From contig NC_034421.1 in NCBI RefSeq assembly GCF_002078875.1, forward strand, positions 9,320,256-9,384,255: 64,000 bases of DNA, in the 5' to 3' direction. Each line of letters begins with the position of its first letter. The first letter of the stretch is position 1. Under the pieces are notes generated by a model. The model did no database searches. It was given only the letters and a program-made list of their open reading frames with translations, and was not told the DNA's origin. Shown here in pieces: positions 22,754 through 37,700 of the stretch. The position numbers were made by a program, and so were the translations under genes. The stretch is from Numida meleagris (lineage: Eukaryota > Chordata > Aves > Galliformes > Numididae).

Positions 22754-25700
22754 CTATTAAAGAGAACATCAAGAAAGAATCAATATTATATTCAACTTAG
22801 CATGCACATCATTTATTAAGCCAAACAGTGTACTATACTTCATGAATATTTAAGAATACTTGGGTGGAAAATGTAGTGCTGTGAAGCACTGTGCTTAAAA
22901 ATTTGCTTTTTAGTAATTAGAAATGACACGTAAAATACGATGGCATGATGTAAAACACCAGCACTAAACTGTTCACATTAGAAATTAGAACATTCACACA
23001 TCTTACACTACACAGCAATATCATTAATATTCCTAAAGAGTGGAAATAGAGGGGAAGAATAAGAAAGCCTCCCCAGAATTTAGCACGGTCTAAACAAAAT
23101 AAGTACCCCATACCAGGAAGCTCTTTAGAAATAGAAAAGAACCCCTGTATAACCAATTTTCCCAAGAGGATACCTATTTATTTATTTATTTTTAAACAAA
23201 GATTTGGAAGAGGTTCTCTCATTCCATTCTCCAAATTCAGTTTGAAGTGACATCTCAGTCATAGAAACTACAACTACAAAAGAACAAAAAGGAGAATTAT
23301 GTGCTTATGGTAACAAAGGTGCTGCAAAATAAGCCTGTTTTTATATAGGCTTTTAAATGAAATTTAGTGCTCATAACTGGAGCATGCAGCACGGATAAAA
23401 CTGGGAACGAGCTACTACATACTACAGAAAACAGATGTGCTGCTGGCACTTCCCTCACAATGAAAAAAACCATTAACATTTATTTGTCTTTTTTTTCCCC
23501 CCCTTAAAATCCTGCTCACTGGCAAGTAAACTGCTCGTTTGGCTCAGACAGACAGTGAATGGACCAGATCAGGGGGTAAGCCTTGTATGAGCAAGTACGC
23601 CCACGAATTTATTTTCTTTTCAGACTAGAGAAATAGATGCCATTAAAGTAACAGGTATCCAGCTTCAAGACAGACCACTTAGAGCTCGTGTTAAAAAACA
23701 GCATGTGTTCAAGTGTACAGGCATCTGCAGAAAAGGCTACAAGGCAATGTAGTGTGAATACAGAGGCTAAGAATTAAATTCTGGTTTTAATACACAGTAA
23801 CCTTAAAATATTTCACTTTCAATATGATTCCAATTACTTCTGTAAAAATAAAACAGAAAATGTGAACATAAGAGAGAAAAAATACAAACAAAAACCACAT
23901 CAACAAAGAAAAACAAAGCTTAGAATGGAATGAGTATCAGTAAGGTATCAGTGAGACAGCAGCAGAAGACAGTTTTGTTCATTGTTATTATTATTATTAT
24001 TTTACCTTTCCCCAAACAAAGGTGTATTCTCACTTCGAAAATCATTCAATTTTACTTTTTCCTGAATCTGTAGCTAAAGCTTCTCGCTTTAAGGAAAACA
24101 AAATTTAGATTTAAAAGAACAGTCTTTGAAACAAAAAGGCCATTACTAGTTATCTTTAAAAATAAGGACAGATTCAAAATAACTCTGCAGATTATTCTTC
24201 TTAGGAGTCACGAAGCTTTTAGTCAAACCTTGGTGACTGATAACAGAAGTGATACAAGGCTTGCATGGAAAACGAACTGCTAAGAACATTAAAGTAAAGC
24301 TTCATTCCTCTGAATTCCAAGATAAATGCTAACACTTAAATATTTTCAAAAATATGGAGTCTCTTTGCAGTGGTTTTAACTTCTGAATTCATAAAATCTT
24401 GAAAAAAATTAAACATTTTGCTAAGACTCTTTTTTTTTTTTAGCAGTAAGAATTCACCAAAATTCATGATTCAAGAAGCCTGAGAAATTCTGGTAAATAA
24501 AGTATTATCACTCAGTGGTATTCTGCTCAGGAATAGTATAATTTAGCACATCTCTATTGTACTTCTGCTATTTCAATTCTGGTTCTGTAGTTCACTTCTT
24601 AAATCTTTTGTCCCGCTCTCCCAGTAAAATAACAGTGTGTTTCCTTATCATTTCCGTTCAGTGAAACCCTGGCATCTCATTACACTACGCTGTCCCTAAT
24701 CCTTCCACGTTGGATCTAAATGACAGCTAAAGCGACTCCCTTCTTAATACAAGAAGGGAAGAAACATCTGAGATAAGACTCCATCAAAAATTATCTGGAG
24801 GCAAAACCCACCACATTTTCCATTTGAAAGTCCAACGATGCATTCAGAAAAAAAAGACAGATGGTATCGGGAAATGTAAAGAACAAACTCAGTGTCTAGT
24901 ATTTTATAAACAGAAAAGACAAAAGCAGAGCTCTTCTGTGCTTTTTGGGGAGGGTTTTATTTATTATTGATAGCAGTAAGTCTCTCTCCTCTACTTTCAA
25001 TATTCCATTAGTCGCTCTCAGAATTTCGCTCCTGTCTCTGCACTGAGGGCAGTGGTGAGAGCATCCCTGCCCAAACGACCAGGGAGCAGCCGCCTGCCAC
25101 TTAGTCCTAGCAGGGGCAAGCGCAAATATCAGCGCAGGACAAGAGGCAAAAAAAGAAGTTTTAACATTCTGGAAAAAGCCAACAGCTCTCAGTACTATTT
25201 TGCAACATATTATCTCTTCTAGCCTGATTCTTAACTGAAAAACTGAGCCTGCAGTCACAGCTGTAACAGCTAGAGATTACTGTCTGCCAGGCTGGCGCCT
25301 GCACCTTTGGGACTCAGCTCTGAGATCCACTGGGGCTTCAGGTGCACACCGAGCTCATGCTATTTGCGTTCATCATCATTATAATCTCCCAAATGTTTTG
25401 GATGCAATGATAGAAAAAAAAAAAAATCAGAGTACTGATGAAGTACCAAATGGAGCAGAGAGATCCACCATCTTGGAATGAAAGTTTGGAATATAGAGAG
25501 GTATTGCAATTAAAAAAATAAACAGAGCGCTGTCTTGATGTAGAAAGTTTTCACATGTAACACCTCCCAGCTAACTGAATACATCACTTCAGGTCAATAA
25601 TTACAAGTAAGAAAATCTTGGAAGCTCAAAATTCCAGAGCTGTTTTGAACACTGATACAATCCAGCAAAGGATCCAGATAAATACCTATGCATTTATGTA

Positions 25701-28700
25701 TGATATGAACTATTTGTCTCTGAAACTGGGATAAACAATTGCAAAAAAAGATGTGCTCTAACTGGAAAAAACATTATGAGCAGATTATTATAAGAACGTC
25801 TGCCTTTAAAAACTAGAAAGTTAGTAAGCTATTGATTCAGGAGTTTCAAGGCACCTGCTCTGCTAGAAGTTCCCTACTCAGTATCTGTAACTTATATCTA
25901 TGCTGTGTATAGTAACACTAAGTAGCTTTCAAAAAAAAAACCTGAACTCCTAATGTTTGGTTCCAGTTCTCATCTGACTTTTGGATGGAAAGAGCAAAAA
26001 GATTTGTCATTTCTACCTGAATAAAATCACCGGTGACCAAAACATACTCTTAAGTGTGATAAAGTTATCATCCAGCATGGGAAAAAATGCCAGTTTACCT
26101 CTCCCCTGCTCACTTGCATTTAAGCAGGAGTGTTCTGACAAAAAAAGTGTGCCATCTGGAATTTAAGTACCAAACAAGATTAAAAACCACGGTGTAATTT
26201 TGCAAGATACTGGGTATCACCAGCTGTCCACGGCTGTGGTTCCTTCAGCAACCTTACATGTTTTTCAGCACTCCTATAATGCTACCAAGGTTATCATTAC
26301 AGAAACAAAACACTCCACTTCTGTTATATCATCTTCTGTTACAATGGTTGGTGAGGAAAAAAGACAGGAAAGAACAGATAAAGGTAAGAATGAACATAAT
26401 CTACAGAAAAGCATCTTACGCTGTACAGCAATATACTATAAAGGAAAACAAAAACATAAATAACAGTACATTAAGTAAAAAGACACAAAGTAAATTTAAT
26501 AAATGAAAAATGGTATTTCTGTAACATTAATAGAGTAAAATATTTTTATGCCGTGGTGGTGAGAAAAGAAATTAGACTCAACACAGGTTACAGAATTGAT
26601 TACTAGTCCAAAGCCTACTTCCACCCTTTTTGTTTATGCTTCCCCTCCCCAACCCTTCAGGCAGACAAGCAGTACATAAACCCATTTGCCTGAGTTTGAT
26701 GATAGAAAAAAGCAAGCTTGTACCATCAGTCTGAGGACAATCTTATACTGAATGTGTCTCTGTTTTACCTGAGTTAGAAATAGATTTCTTGTTGCTAGCA
26801 AATACCTGCATTGCTGTCCATTCTGGACCCTGTGCTTGCTAAATTCCACTACAGCCATGGCTGCCCCTGTGCAAATGAAGACATGGCTGCTTTGAAGCTG
26901 GAAGCTTGATAGATCATTTTGTGGTATGCAGAATTTCAGTCTTTGGCAAGAGAGCCATGAAATATGGGAGAAACAGTAAGTAAGGCTTTCAGAAACAGCT
27001 GAAATTCAGAAATTGCTGCGCAATTCTCCCCCAGATCAGTATAGTCAAATATCCATGATGCTTTCTTTAATTTCCTACCTCACTGTTACTACTGTGAGCA
27101 TGGAAGTATGCTCTATTAACTTTATGGGCTTTTGAAATCTTATGGAGGAACCTGCCTGATTGGATATTGCGTGAGTTTCGGTTGCAGCTGCTGCTTGAAG
27201 ACCTAAACCCAGTGTCCACCGTGACTGTCAGCCTCCGACAGACTAAACACCCGCCGTCGTCCTTTCCTGCCAGACCTTACTAGAGGAAAACACAGCGATA
27301 TATCATACCAAGGCTGTAACAATGAAACAAGGGAGGGAAACTGGAACGAAGACAAAGGATAAATGTTAGAGTAGTAACAAGAATAAAAGTGACAAGGACA
27401 CATCCGTAACTGCTGGTATCTCCAACACAATTTGAGACCTCAATGAGTCTTTTTAAGTTTGGGAAATACTTCTGCAACTGGAAGTATTCATTCTTTAGAA
27501 ACAAAAGAGTTAAGTTATTGTTTGCTTACCTATCTGGAAACGTACATAATATGGTTTGGACTACCTGTGGTCTGACAGCATTACACGGAGGCAGGACTGG
27601 TAGGCTTTTGTATCACAGACTGCTAACATGCTACAAAAACCTTGAGAAAAGCTATCTATTACAAATTGTAGTGATATAGCATTATTCGGATTCCCACTGG
27701 CAATAAATTATACGAGGCGCTCTACTGAGCAGATGACAATACTTCAGACCACTCAGTGCTTCTGTTCTAAGATGTGAAACTGATTATACTCGGATTAAAA
27801 TAAAGGCAAATGCAGCACTTTAAAAGATAGCAGCAGTTAAGATGATGACGCTTGGTGCAGAGAAAGTTTCTGAGTAAGAAACTTTCCAGAAACAAAAGTA
27901 TTTCCTTGCCTAATTAGAAAATTACTAGCATTGGAGAACAGATCATACCACGTTTATATTACTGATCACAGAGGAAACTAGACAGGGATGGTTTCAGCAA
28001 GATGGCAGGCACTGCTCTCACAGGCTCTCCATCCTTGATCAAGCATCCTCTACTTGGAATATATAAGTTTAATTTTACAGTCTGCTATCCAACTTATTCT
28101 CTGCAACAAGGGATAGATTTTCATACTTATTTTAGACCATTTACCATTAAGATCTGCCAGAAGTATGAAATAAGACTTAAGTGGCATAGAAGATCAATGC
28201 CTTCTGAAGTCCTCAATGACCACTGCTCCAATGTAAACATTTTCTTAAGTATTGAAGCCAACTGAATTTTAAAGCTTTAAGCAACTTAAAAAGTGATAAA
28301 ATACGACATTGATGACATTACATATCTATAACTCTAGAAGACTGCTAGCTTACAGTAAGAGCTTCTTTATCTTAATCCTTGGCTTATATAAAAATAAGCA
28401 CTTTACAGAAGTTCACGGTTCCAGCAAACGCAGCCAAGAAGAGACTGTATTCTAAGCTCAGAAACTTAATGATAAAAATCTGCCTAGCAAGAGAACATTT
28501 TTACCGTAGGCACAGCAGCACTTCAAATGGACATGCTCATTTAAAAAAGACTAAATATTACAAAAAACACCTAACCTGACAGAGCATTTGCAGAATCCAG
28601 TTGTACCTTTTCTGTCTTGCCATGGGCTCTCCTTTCTTTAAGGGATGGACTCTGCTTTTTCAGTTTTAAGGTACAGAGAACTTGCAAAGGGCTAAGCTTA

Positions 28701-31700
28701 ATTCCCAGAGATTGTAAGTACAGGAGCTGCTAAACTTCAAAAAAATAAAACCTATGCCATGGAGTACTGTGACAATAGTTGGTAAGCTCAGGAACTATAA
28801 AAGCTTCTTTTACATGTGACAAAGAGTTAATGCAACTATCACACTCTCATAGTAACTGAAATGTACTCAATTGAATTATTCTGTGTAAGTTCATTTAACC
28901 TTCCCTCTTACATTAAGGCAGTATGATACTGTTTGATGCAGGATGGAGCAAGGGAAATATTTTTACAAAACAAAAAACATGATTTTCTGTGATGCATTTT
29001 CAAGAGCTTTTTAAATTTTTTTTAACTGCTTACCTGTTAATATTATACTCGATCTTGTAACATTTGTTTTTCTCAACTAGCAAATGTGCAACTTGTCTTT
29101 ATTTTGTTCTCACCTGTCACTGTTTTATGTAAAAGTCAGCATATTATGCTCTAAATCTTAATCCCTGTGTAGATTACAAGTACCAAACCTTGAACAGCTT
29201 AAATCTGTCAATAAACAATCTTGGGACAGCACGATCTCAAATTTACAGCAGGAACAGCTGTTGTGGTTTAAAACATTATTCTTAAGGAAGATAGTTGAGG
29301 TGGTTTCCTTGAAATCCAAATATTCATATCCCTTTTTTTGGTTAGCTGGCCTTCTTGACTGAAGCTCCTGAGCAACTGAAGCTCCTCAGCAACCCGATTA
29401 GCTGCTAGAAGAAACTTGGGAGCAGAGAAAGATCACATGCTCACATGCATTTTGAATGGAATGGGTAAGGAGAAGGAACTCTGACATGGCAGACTGAGGC
29501 AGCATCCAAGTGCTACCTTGGAGCATAAAGCAGACCCTGGTAACTGCTTGCTGTTGATTAGCTACTTGTTACTTCCTCCTTGAAGGCCTGAAGCAAAAAC
29601 CCTAAGTCCCATACAGAATTGATATGTGGGCCTAAGCACCAACTGTTCATTGGCCCATTGCTCTGAATTAACTACTTGTGTACATTCAGTCACTACCTTC
29701 TTTGTTACTGCTCTCTGAGTTAGCAGAACAAAATCCATGAGTTTTGCTCAGAATTCCTCCCTGCAGCACATCGTTGCAAGCTGATGACCTGGCACTGAAG
29801 CAGCTGAAGCAAATCTCACATTAATTTCCACTGACCTTGCTGAGGGTTACAACCCCCATAGCAATATGGCACAGAACAGTACCATTATAACTAGGTTTCC
29901 TAAAGCATCTATCAGTGCCCCTAGATCCTATGCAAAAAAGCAAACAAAAAAAAAAAACAACACAACACAAAACGCCCCTCACCAAAACCAACAAAAAAAC
30001 CCACCATCCAACACTCAAACACTGTTTTCCTCCAGGACATGGCATTTCAAACATGCCACGATGAAGCCCCAATGCTGAGGTCATACTAAATGTTGGCAGC
30101 TGAACTGGTGAAGTGCAGATGGAAATAAGGCATCTCCAAACTTTGACTACTATTTAGTTTAGAACAGCGTCCTGTTATCACACTTCCCAAAAGGCGGCAA
30201 AAATAAACAATTTTGATATACAAATGACAACATATTAATTAAGCAGATTTTACTTTTGTAACTATAATGTATTCTGTTCTCCAATGAGGTACTCTCTTCC
30301 TAGATGAGGAATTCTGTCCTCCAGATCTACTCAGCTTTTCATAGAAGTCTTGAAAGGACTTGAAAGACCTCTGCCTGAATTACATAGCGTAGTCTTACTT
30401 GATACTTCTCTGAACTTATGTGTTGCTTACTGCAACAGCAAGAATTTAGATTTTTAAATTTTCATTTCCTTTACCAGTTATCTGCTAGTCACTAAAAATC
30501 ATAGATGCCTTTTCAATTCTGGATCACAAAGGATTCAAATACAATGAAGAAAATAATAGCTGAGACTTTTCACACAGCTAGGGAGAATCGTGTAGTGAAA
30601 CACGATTGTCTTTAATGCCAATCTATATTGAGACTTCTGCCAAATCACAATGCTGCTCTGTGTGATCTCTACATAGTTATCCAGGCCCTCCAAAGACCAC
30701 ATAACAGCAATCACTGGCTAGCAGAGAAAATAAAATAAGATCCTTGAATGTTTTGAATACATTGCATATAGAAAAACTACTCCAATTTTATTCTGGCGTT
30801 GCACATATTGTAGGAATATTGTAATTGTTTGTTAGTTTATCACAGTAATAAATGTTTTTTTAATATAGTGTCTGGATGCTAGAATGCTTTATAACTATTC
30901 ATAAACTTGATAAGCAGTTTTTGCTCACCCTTCTCCAGTGGTACTTCTTGCAAGGACAGTCACTTTGGACATACAATGTACACACATCTCCTGACAGTGT
31001 TCAGTGAAACTAAGTTATTTCCTAACGTATAAAGCAATAAATGCCTAACACAGATTGTATCATTTCCTGTAAAACTGCAAGAAAAGTTTACTTTTATCTT
31101 TATTAGACTTTTAAATGAAGGCAAAAGGGTGCATCTCAATCGAGGGAACCAGAACAACCATTTCAGAGTGATCAATGTTGAAAGTGACCGTCAAGAAGAA
31201 GGGGCTGTTTGAAAAGGTCTTGAGAATCAAGTCACTTTTATATTTTATATCCAAAAAGAGTTAGAGTAGGGTCAGTTCTAAACTAAAAGCATTTCAGTAT
31301 GCACCCTTCAGAATTTACTTCTTGCTTAGCCTTCATCTGGAGGCTCTCTACCTCACATACCATACGCTTTCAAAGCAAACACCATTACAGGATTCTTCAT
31401 AAACACTCCACACACAAAAAAGAGAGGAATGAAGGCATTCTAAAGCAACAAGAGGTCCCAGTATAAACAATCTCACTGAACGTACTGACCAGCACAAACA
31501 TGTGCTAGCTACATTTGTGCAAGTTATATTATCAGTCAATTTATATAGCTTCTTCAGCACCAATGAAATAGCCTCCTCAGAGGTGGTGTTCAATCAAGAG
31601 TGTCATTTAGTATCCTAAATAACTACAACTATTCCAAAGTGTTTCATATTTGGCCTCTTGTTAAAAATTAACAGAAGAATCATATAAACGTACAAAAGCC

Positions 31701-34700
31701 CAGTTAAAAAAAAATGCTTCATGCGGAGATAGACTTACCCACTAGGGCAAACAAATGTCACTCTGAATTTATGCAGAACAAAAGTTCTATTTAAACAGTG
31801 ACAAAAAACCAAAACATTTCCAATTGTACATGCTAGGAGACAAATCAGACAAGCAGATATCATTTAACCAATATTTAAGATCACTGCTGAAAGATGCCAA
31901 GTATGTAACTCCTTATCCAATACAAAAATCTGCATACATCATTAAAATTTGCACCACAACCTACTTTAACTAGTTTAGGTAAATGATCAAGTGACCTGAA
32001 TATCATAAGCCCTACCCTGTGTTTAACTCAGTAACATCGGAAGTCAACTTTACAGAAACATCTACAATTCCCCACATCCCTAGTTGCCTAGGCTGAAAAT
32101 AGTGATTTAATACCTGATGGGCTCTGTGCAACAGAAGGAGTGGAAGTTGAGCTTGCAGCCACTGAATCACAGCGCCCTGTACTCCCACTGCCACTGGACG
32201 GCGACGGTGATGAGAGCGGTGATGGATGGTGCTGATTTATACACTGGGCTACAGCAAAGCCTGCAAGATAGGACAATGAAGTTTACCCATATGTAATTAG
32301 CTCATAAAAGTTCATCTACATGAACGAATCGAGAAACAGTAAGACAGAATACTGCATCAAAGTGATGTTGATTCCATCTGGTGACTCAGAGGATGTACCC
32401 TCTTCTCATCCTCACCTCAGACGCCTGAAAATCCGAACACATTTTACTCAGAACATAGATGCTACATACAAATGCAGATCAATGAACAAAGATATAGAGG
32501 TTAGATGATGCAAACAGTCTAAATGCGTCAGTTTTGGGTATATACAATACATTCAAGGGTCATGCTCCTTAACATAATGAAAACGGTTCGTTTAAAGCGA
32601 ACAAAAACTCTCAGCCTACACAACCTTTCTTATCGCGAAAAGAAATTCACAAAATTTTTATCAATCAAATCCAATGCTGGCATTGGATTTCATCCACCTT
32701 CTCACAAGTCAAACTTTCTCCAATCTGAATACAGCTTAAACAGTGTCTGAAAGCACTTCCAAAGTGTTCCCTTAGCTTTCAGTCTAATATTTTCTCGATT
32801 TTTTACATTGTAGCATCCTCTTCTTTCCTATCAACCCCGCATTCATTCCTTTATCCTTCCTCCACAGCTCCCTCTCTTCCACTGTTTCAGTCTGACATCC
32901 TTCTACATCTAATTTTCTACATTCCCTGCTTACACGTCTTGTGCACTTTCTCCTTTAAGATGCAATTTCAGAAATTACTGAGGATGTGAAGCATACTGAA
33001 AACAACTGGGAAAGGAGTGCAAGGAAGTAATACAAATCCCCGGTTTCTCAAACCCAGCACCTCAGCACTGAACAATCTGACGAGGTACTTCGCAATATTT
33101 GATTTTGCTGATTTAGGTCAAGATCTCATAGCAATCCAACACAAGGGCCAAGATGAGAAGCAAGAGTACACGGAACCTACACTGTGCATTCATCGCATAA
33201 TGCTATACTGAACCAAAAGTAAACAAGTTATTTGATGTATTCTGGGCAAGAGAATTAGCATAGAACTATGCAATGAACTAAAAGATAACTGAAATTTACA
33301 TTTTTGTTTACTACAGAACATACTATGTCAGACATATTCTACCAGAAAACGCCCCCAAAGGTGTCTCAGGTTAAGTCCAATAGCACTGCAAACACCTGCT
33401 GAACACTTTGTCACAGTAAGCAACTAGAACATCTTTCTTTTAAGAGTGAGAAGGATTATATCATAACTTTGCACTAAACATACTATATTAAAAACCGTTG
33501 ACGTTATCAAATTATAATCCTTATTTTAAATAGCTGTGACTTCAGATGTATCAATACTGTTTATTGGACTTTGGCACTCACAGTTAAGAAAGATCTAAAG
33601 ACAATTGTTTCTTGCATAAAAATTCAATTTGATCCCTTGCAAAAAACCAGCTCTCAGCATTCCACCCAGTTACAGCCCTCCGTGGAAGGCATTGCATCAT
33701 CTCCCTCCATAAATGAACACTCATGCTATCTTGAAATCAACTGATCAGGGATAATCAGAGGGCAAAGAAAACAGCAGTTTTCCCTGATTCTTAGCTTCTA
33801 AACACTTCCTTCTTTCTCTTATAGTGAAAATCCATAGAAAATTCTATTTTATAGGTTCCTAATGCAAAAAGGTCTACCTTGCATGCCGACACTAACTCAT
33901 TATATTATGTAGCCCATTATAATTTTGCCACCAAGTAGCAGCAAAAGCTAGCAGATATAGCAGAACAAAATAGAATGATCTTCTTAGGCTCTCATACTAT
34001 TTTATTAAAAAAAAAAAAATCTAAATGTCTTCTCAAAACTGTAACTCAGATTCCCATCAAGTCATGTGTGGTGCTTTCCAACATTCATGCTGCATAATCT
34101 AGCAATTCCTCTCCTGCTCTGCTAAGTAGGCAACAGCCAGTTTTCAGGAACGTTTGTAATTCTAAAAACAACAGCTAAAGAAATCCCCAGAACACAGCTA
34201 GTTTCTGAGAAATCTGGAGCAGGAAGCTGTCTGCATAGTACAGGCTACAGTGTTCAACTGTGAAGAAAGCAGAAAAACTATGCAAGAAGTCTTTGTACCA
34301 AAGCTACGAAGCAGAACATGAAATTTAACTTATATCATCACCTAATCTAGCTTCCCTACAGAATATGATACATCAGATCATTATAAATAACACACTGCAG
34401 TTAACAAGTTGTTGAGAGCCTGCAACTCTTTCGCAGGAGGTTACAGGAATTTGTCCTTCAAGGCACGTTACAATTCCGGTTATTCAATAATGCCATTTTC
34501 CAATTTTCCAATTTTTTTTCCTAAAAGAAACCCATCTAGTTTTCAACATTCCTTCTGAAGCACTTAGTATTTGTGAAAACAAATGAACTAAAATACATTT
34601 TAAATCATTATCAGTAGTCACTATAGTTTCATAAATCATGAGAACCCAAGAACTGGTATGTGCCACCAGACCTGCATAGTCTAATGATCATATTTTACTT

Positions 34701-37700
34701 TAAGTTTTTACTGCTATAGTTGGAATACTAGACAGTAACAGGCCAAAAATGCACTCTAATTTATTCCAAACTCTTCTCCCCCTTGCCCCCGACTTACTAA
34801 AAATTGTTTACAGCACTCACATAGAGATTATTAGTCAAGGATCAGTAATTTATCAAAACTGAGAAGGGCCAGTTTGGGGGTAGGAATTGCAGAATATAAT
34901 TTTAATGTTCTTCACTATTTTTAGTGTCCCTTCCAAAATTAACGTCCCAAACCTCTGCTCCATAGCGAAACCTGCTTCCATTGGGAGAACCTAAAAGATA
35001 ACCAGAAGCAATGAACAGTTACGGACAGTAACACAGGAACAGCACTGACTGGAATCCACCACTGTTTGAACTGTGCTTTGGCTATTCCACAGAGAAATAA
35101 AATGTCAGCCTTACGGACAAGGCAGTTCATATTTTTAGGCAAGTTTTATACAGACACTGATCAAGATTTTCCACTTTGAGTACAAGAGGTTCTTTAGGAA
35201 TGATTGGTCATCTGTCACCAACTGCTTCACTTTTCCAACAGAAACAGTCCAGGAAACAACAGTTCCTCCACCACTGTAACAGTGTTAACTATTTCCTTCC
35301 CTATGCAAAAGCCAAATTGCTCCTCAGGCACAGCTAACAACACAAATTGGTCGGAGGCCCCACAACTTTAGCGAGCAGTTTTCTTTGCTTGCCTACCACG
35401 TACAACAAGAGGTCAATCAGGAGATGGGCTCCCAGATGGCTCACAGGACTTCAGGCATCCATGTCCCACCAGACAGGCACGAGGAACGACACAGAGCTCA
35501 GCCTCCTGGCACCCTCCTATTGGTAGTAAAGCACAACTTGCCACAAATGTCTGCAAAAAGCTTTCTTTCCCATTCTGTTTTTTGCAGGATTACAGTTTTT
35601 AACTTGTATGGAAAAACTGTAGCGCACTGGCAACGTGACTGGCTGATTTGTGACAATTTCAAGTTCAATTTAACACTACATTTTAGATACTCAAAGTTTA
35701 TACATGCTGAAGGCTTTGTCAGACTTCAGCTCAACATAAACAAAGACAAGAGTGTCTTTGGAAGAGCTGGAACACTCTACAATACAGTCTTTTACGAACA
35801 CGCTCTGTATTTGAGGAGAGAAGCTGAAAGATGGGGACTGCAAGCAAAGAAAAACACACAAAAAACCAAACCCCACTTGTTTCCAAAGCATGGGTCTTTA
35901 ACAAAGTTGGTTTTTATTTCCTGAAGACATGATGTTCAGTTACATATGACAAATGTTTCTGTTTGCCATGTCAAGCTATTGCATTTTCCAGTGCTTGTTA
36001 AGACCACCTTGAAGTTCATGTTCTTATTTACAACAAAATGAGCTTGTTTCTGCTGGGACAGAATTAAGTAAGCGTGGTCTGGCTTATAGCAGACTTTGAA
36101 GAAAGACAGAGCACTCGGTTCTTGTATCAACCCTCTTGCAATGATTTATCAGAAAAAGGCTGCTCTGTGCAACAACAGAAGGTCCAGGCTTGACAACAAG
36201 ATTTGCTTTCACAGTGAAAACTCTCCAGTTCTGACAAACTTCAAGAAGTACTTCATACGCTTTGCTGATCTCTATATGTTAAAGACCCCTGGTTTGAGAC
36301 AGCCTCCAAACTTGCTTGTGATCAGACTATTTGAACAAGTCTGGATACCTATCACAGGAGTAAAAGCAGTGACTTGCCCTTACTGTATCTTTCAATTAGC
36401 ACTTTTTCCCCCTTTAATCTGATTTTTCAGCTGAATTGTTAACTTAAAGAGTTTTCATGGTTTTGCTATTACAGAAGTAAATGATTTTACCTCAAATGGC
36501 ATCGATATTATAAAAATCTAGATGAAGCAAAATATTAATTAACTGCTTAGAATACCAAAAAATTACCTACTAGAATTTTAACATGCTCTTAGAGCAGAGT
36601 TCATGAATTGCCTGTCCTGCACAATTCCAGTGAGGACAAATACCACTGTACTGTTCATACTTTCCTCATTTCACACTTTCCTTAGAAGATTACGCTCTTA
36701 CTGTGGTTTGTTAACCAACCGTCTGCAATAACAACAACATGCCTATGGGGATCCCTCGATTTTCAAGGTGAGGCTTTCCTTAGGCTGACTCCTCCTAGCA
36801 GACAGAAGCTTTTACTCATCCCTTCAGACTTTGATAACAGCTCTTCAGAAGCACTTTTTGTGTTCAGTATGAGTTGAGGATGAGGTGGCATCCACAACTC
36901 TTAGCTGCTTCCAATGCTCTCCTCATTCTCCCATGGAAAGCAGGAATGGCAAAATTTCCCTTTTATTGGCAGTTCACTGCATTATTTACTGTAGTCATGA
37001 ATTACCTAACAATGTACTACTTGTTGTCTTTGCTGTGTAGCAAGCACTGAAAATGCAAATGCACCAAGCAATACTTCATCCTTCTTTTAAATGGGCAGTC
37101 TGCCAGGACACTGGATGGACGATTCACCCTTTATAGAGAATCTCCTGTACGGAGAATTTGCCGACACCTTGCTGTAGGCAAACAGGCACAACCCCATTTA
37201 AATACCTTTTAAAAGAAAAAAGAAAAAGATTACAAGAAGCATATGAAAGCTTTAAAATACAGACATGAGAAGTCAGGAAAATGCTTTTAACAGTAACACA
37301 TACCATCAGGCTGCAGTATAAGGAAAAAAGCCACAATAGATGAAGGAAGGCACACAGACAAAAGCTGATAAACACTAGTTGTGCTAATAACTGCACTTCA
37401 CATGTGGTCCTACTTCTTACCCTGTACCACCCATGCTTATATTCAAGATCTAGACTCAGAATCACTTGCAGAATCACAGTGCTATCTGAACTGCTGTAGT
37501 ACTTGCATCATAATTTTAGATGGGTGAATGACACTTCAGCAAGCTTTTGTCCTACTTTAACCTACTATTCATCATGTCCAAGATAAACACCACTTGAAAG
37601 AATTACATAACCATTGTGCCAGGAGGCACCTACTTCAGTTAAAATATTTTGGTAAGAACCTCATTATTCCATAAATGTAAATAATTCTATTTTATTTCAG

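Larger units (their letters stand above)
22754..32113 (-). other. CLEC16A: CLEC16A 9.4-kb last intron
   Basis: Between the Ser/Pro-rich exon and the terminal exon. It contains (ATTT)4 at 23176, (TTA)5 at 23985, a T run near 24429, and the 17-bp duplication at 29359. A small CpG-containing patch lies near 27200-27270. No mobile element or exon is recognised. Confidence 0.75.

Noticed and set aside
22754..22772. Met at 22772 as the start of a 119-codon protein
   Set aside because: The first six codons are intron sequence upstream of a clear AG acceptor. The exon continues the CLEC16A frame instead.
35385..35924. Longest open frame in the window (179 codons, plus strand)
   Set aside because: It lies within the 11.8-kb CLEC16A intron on the opposite strand, has irregular composition and no recognisable domain or splice partner. 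A frame of this length is expected by chance in 64 kb.
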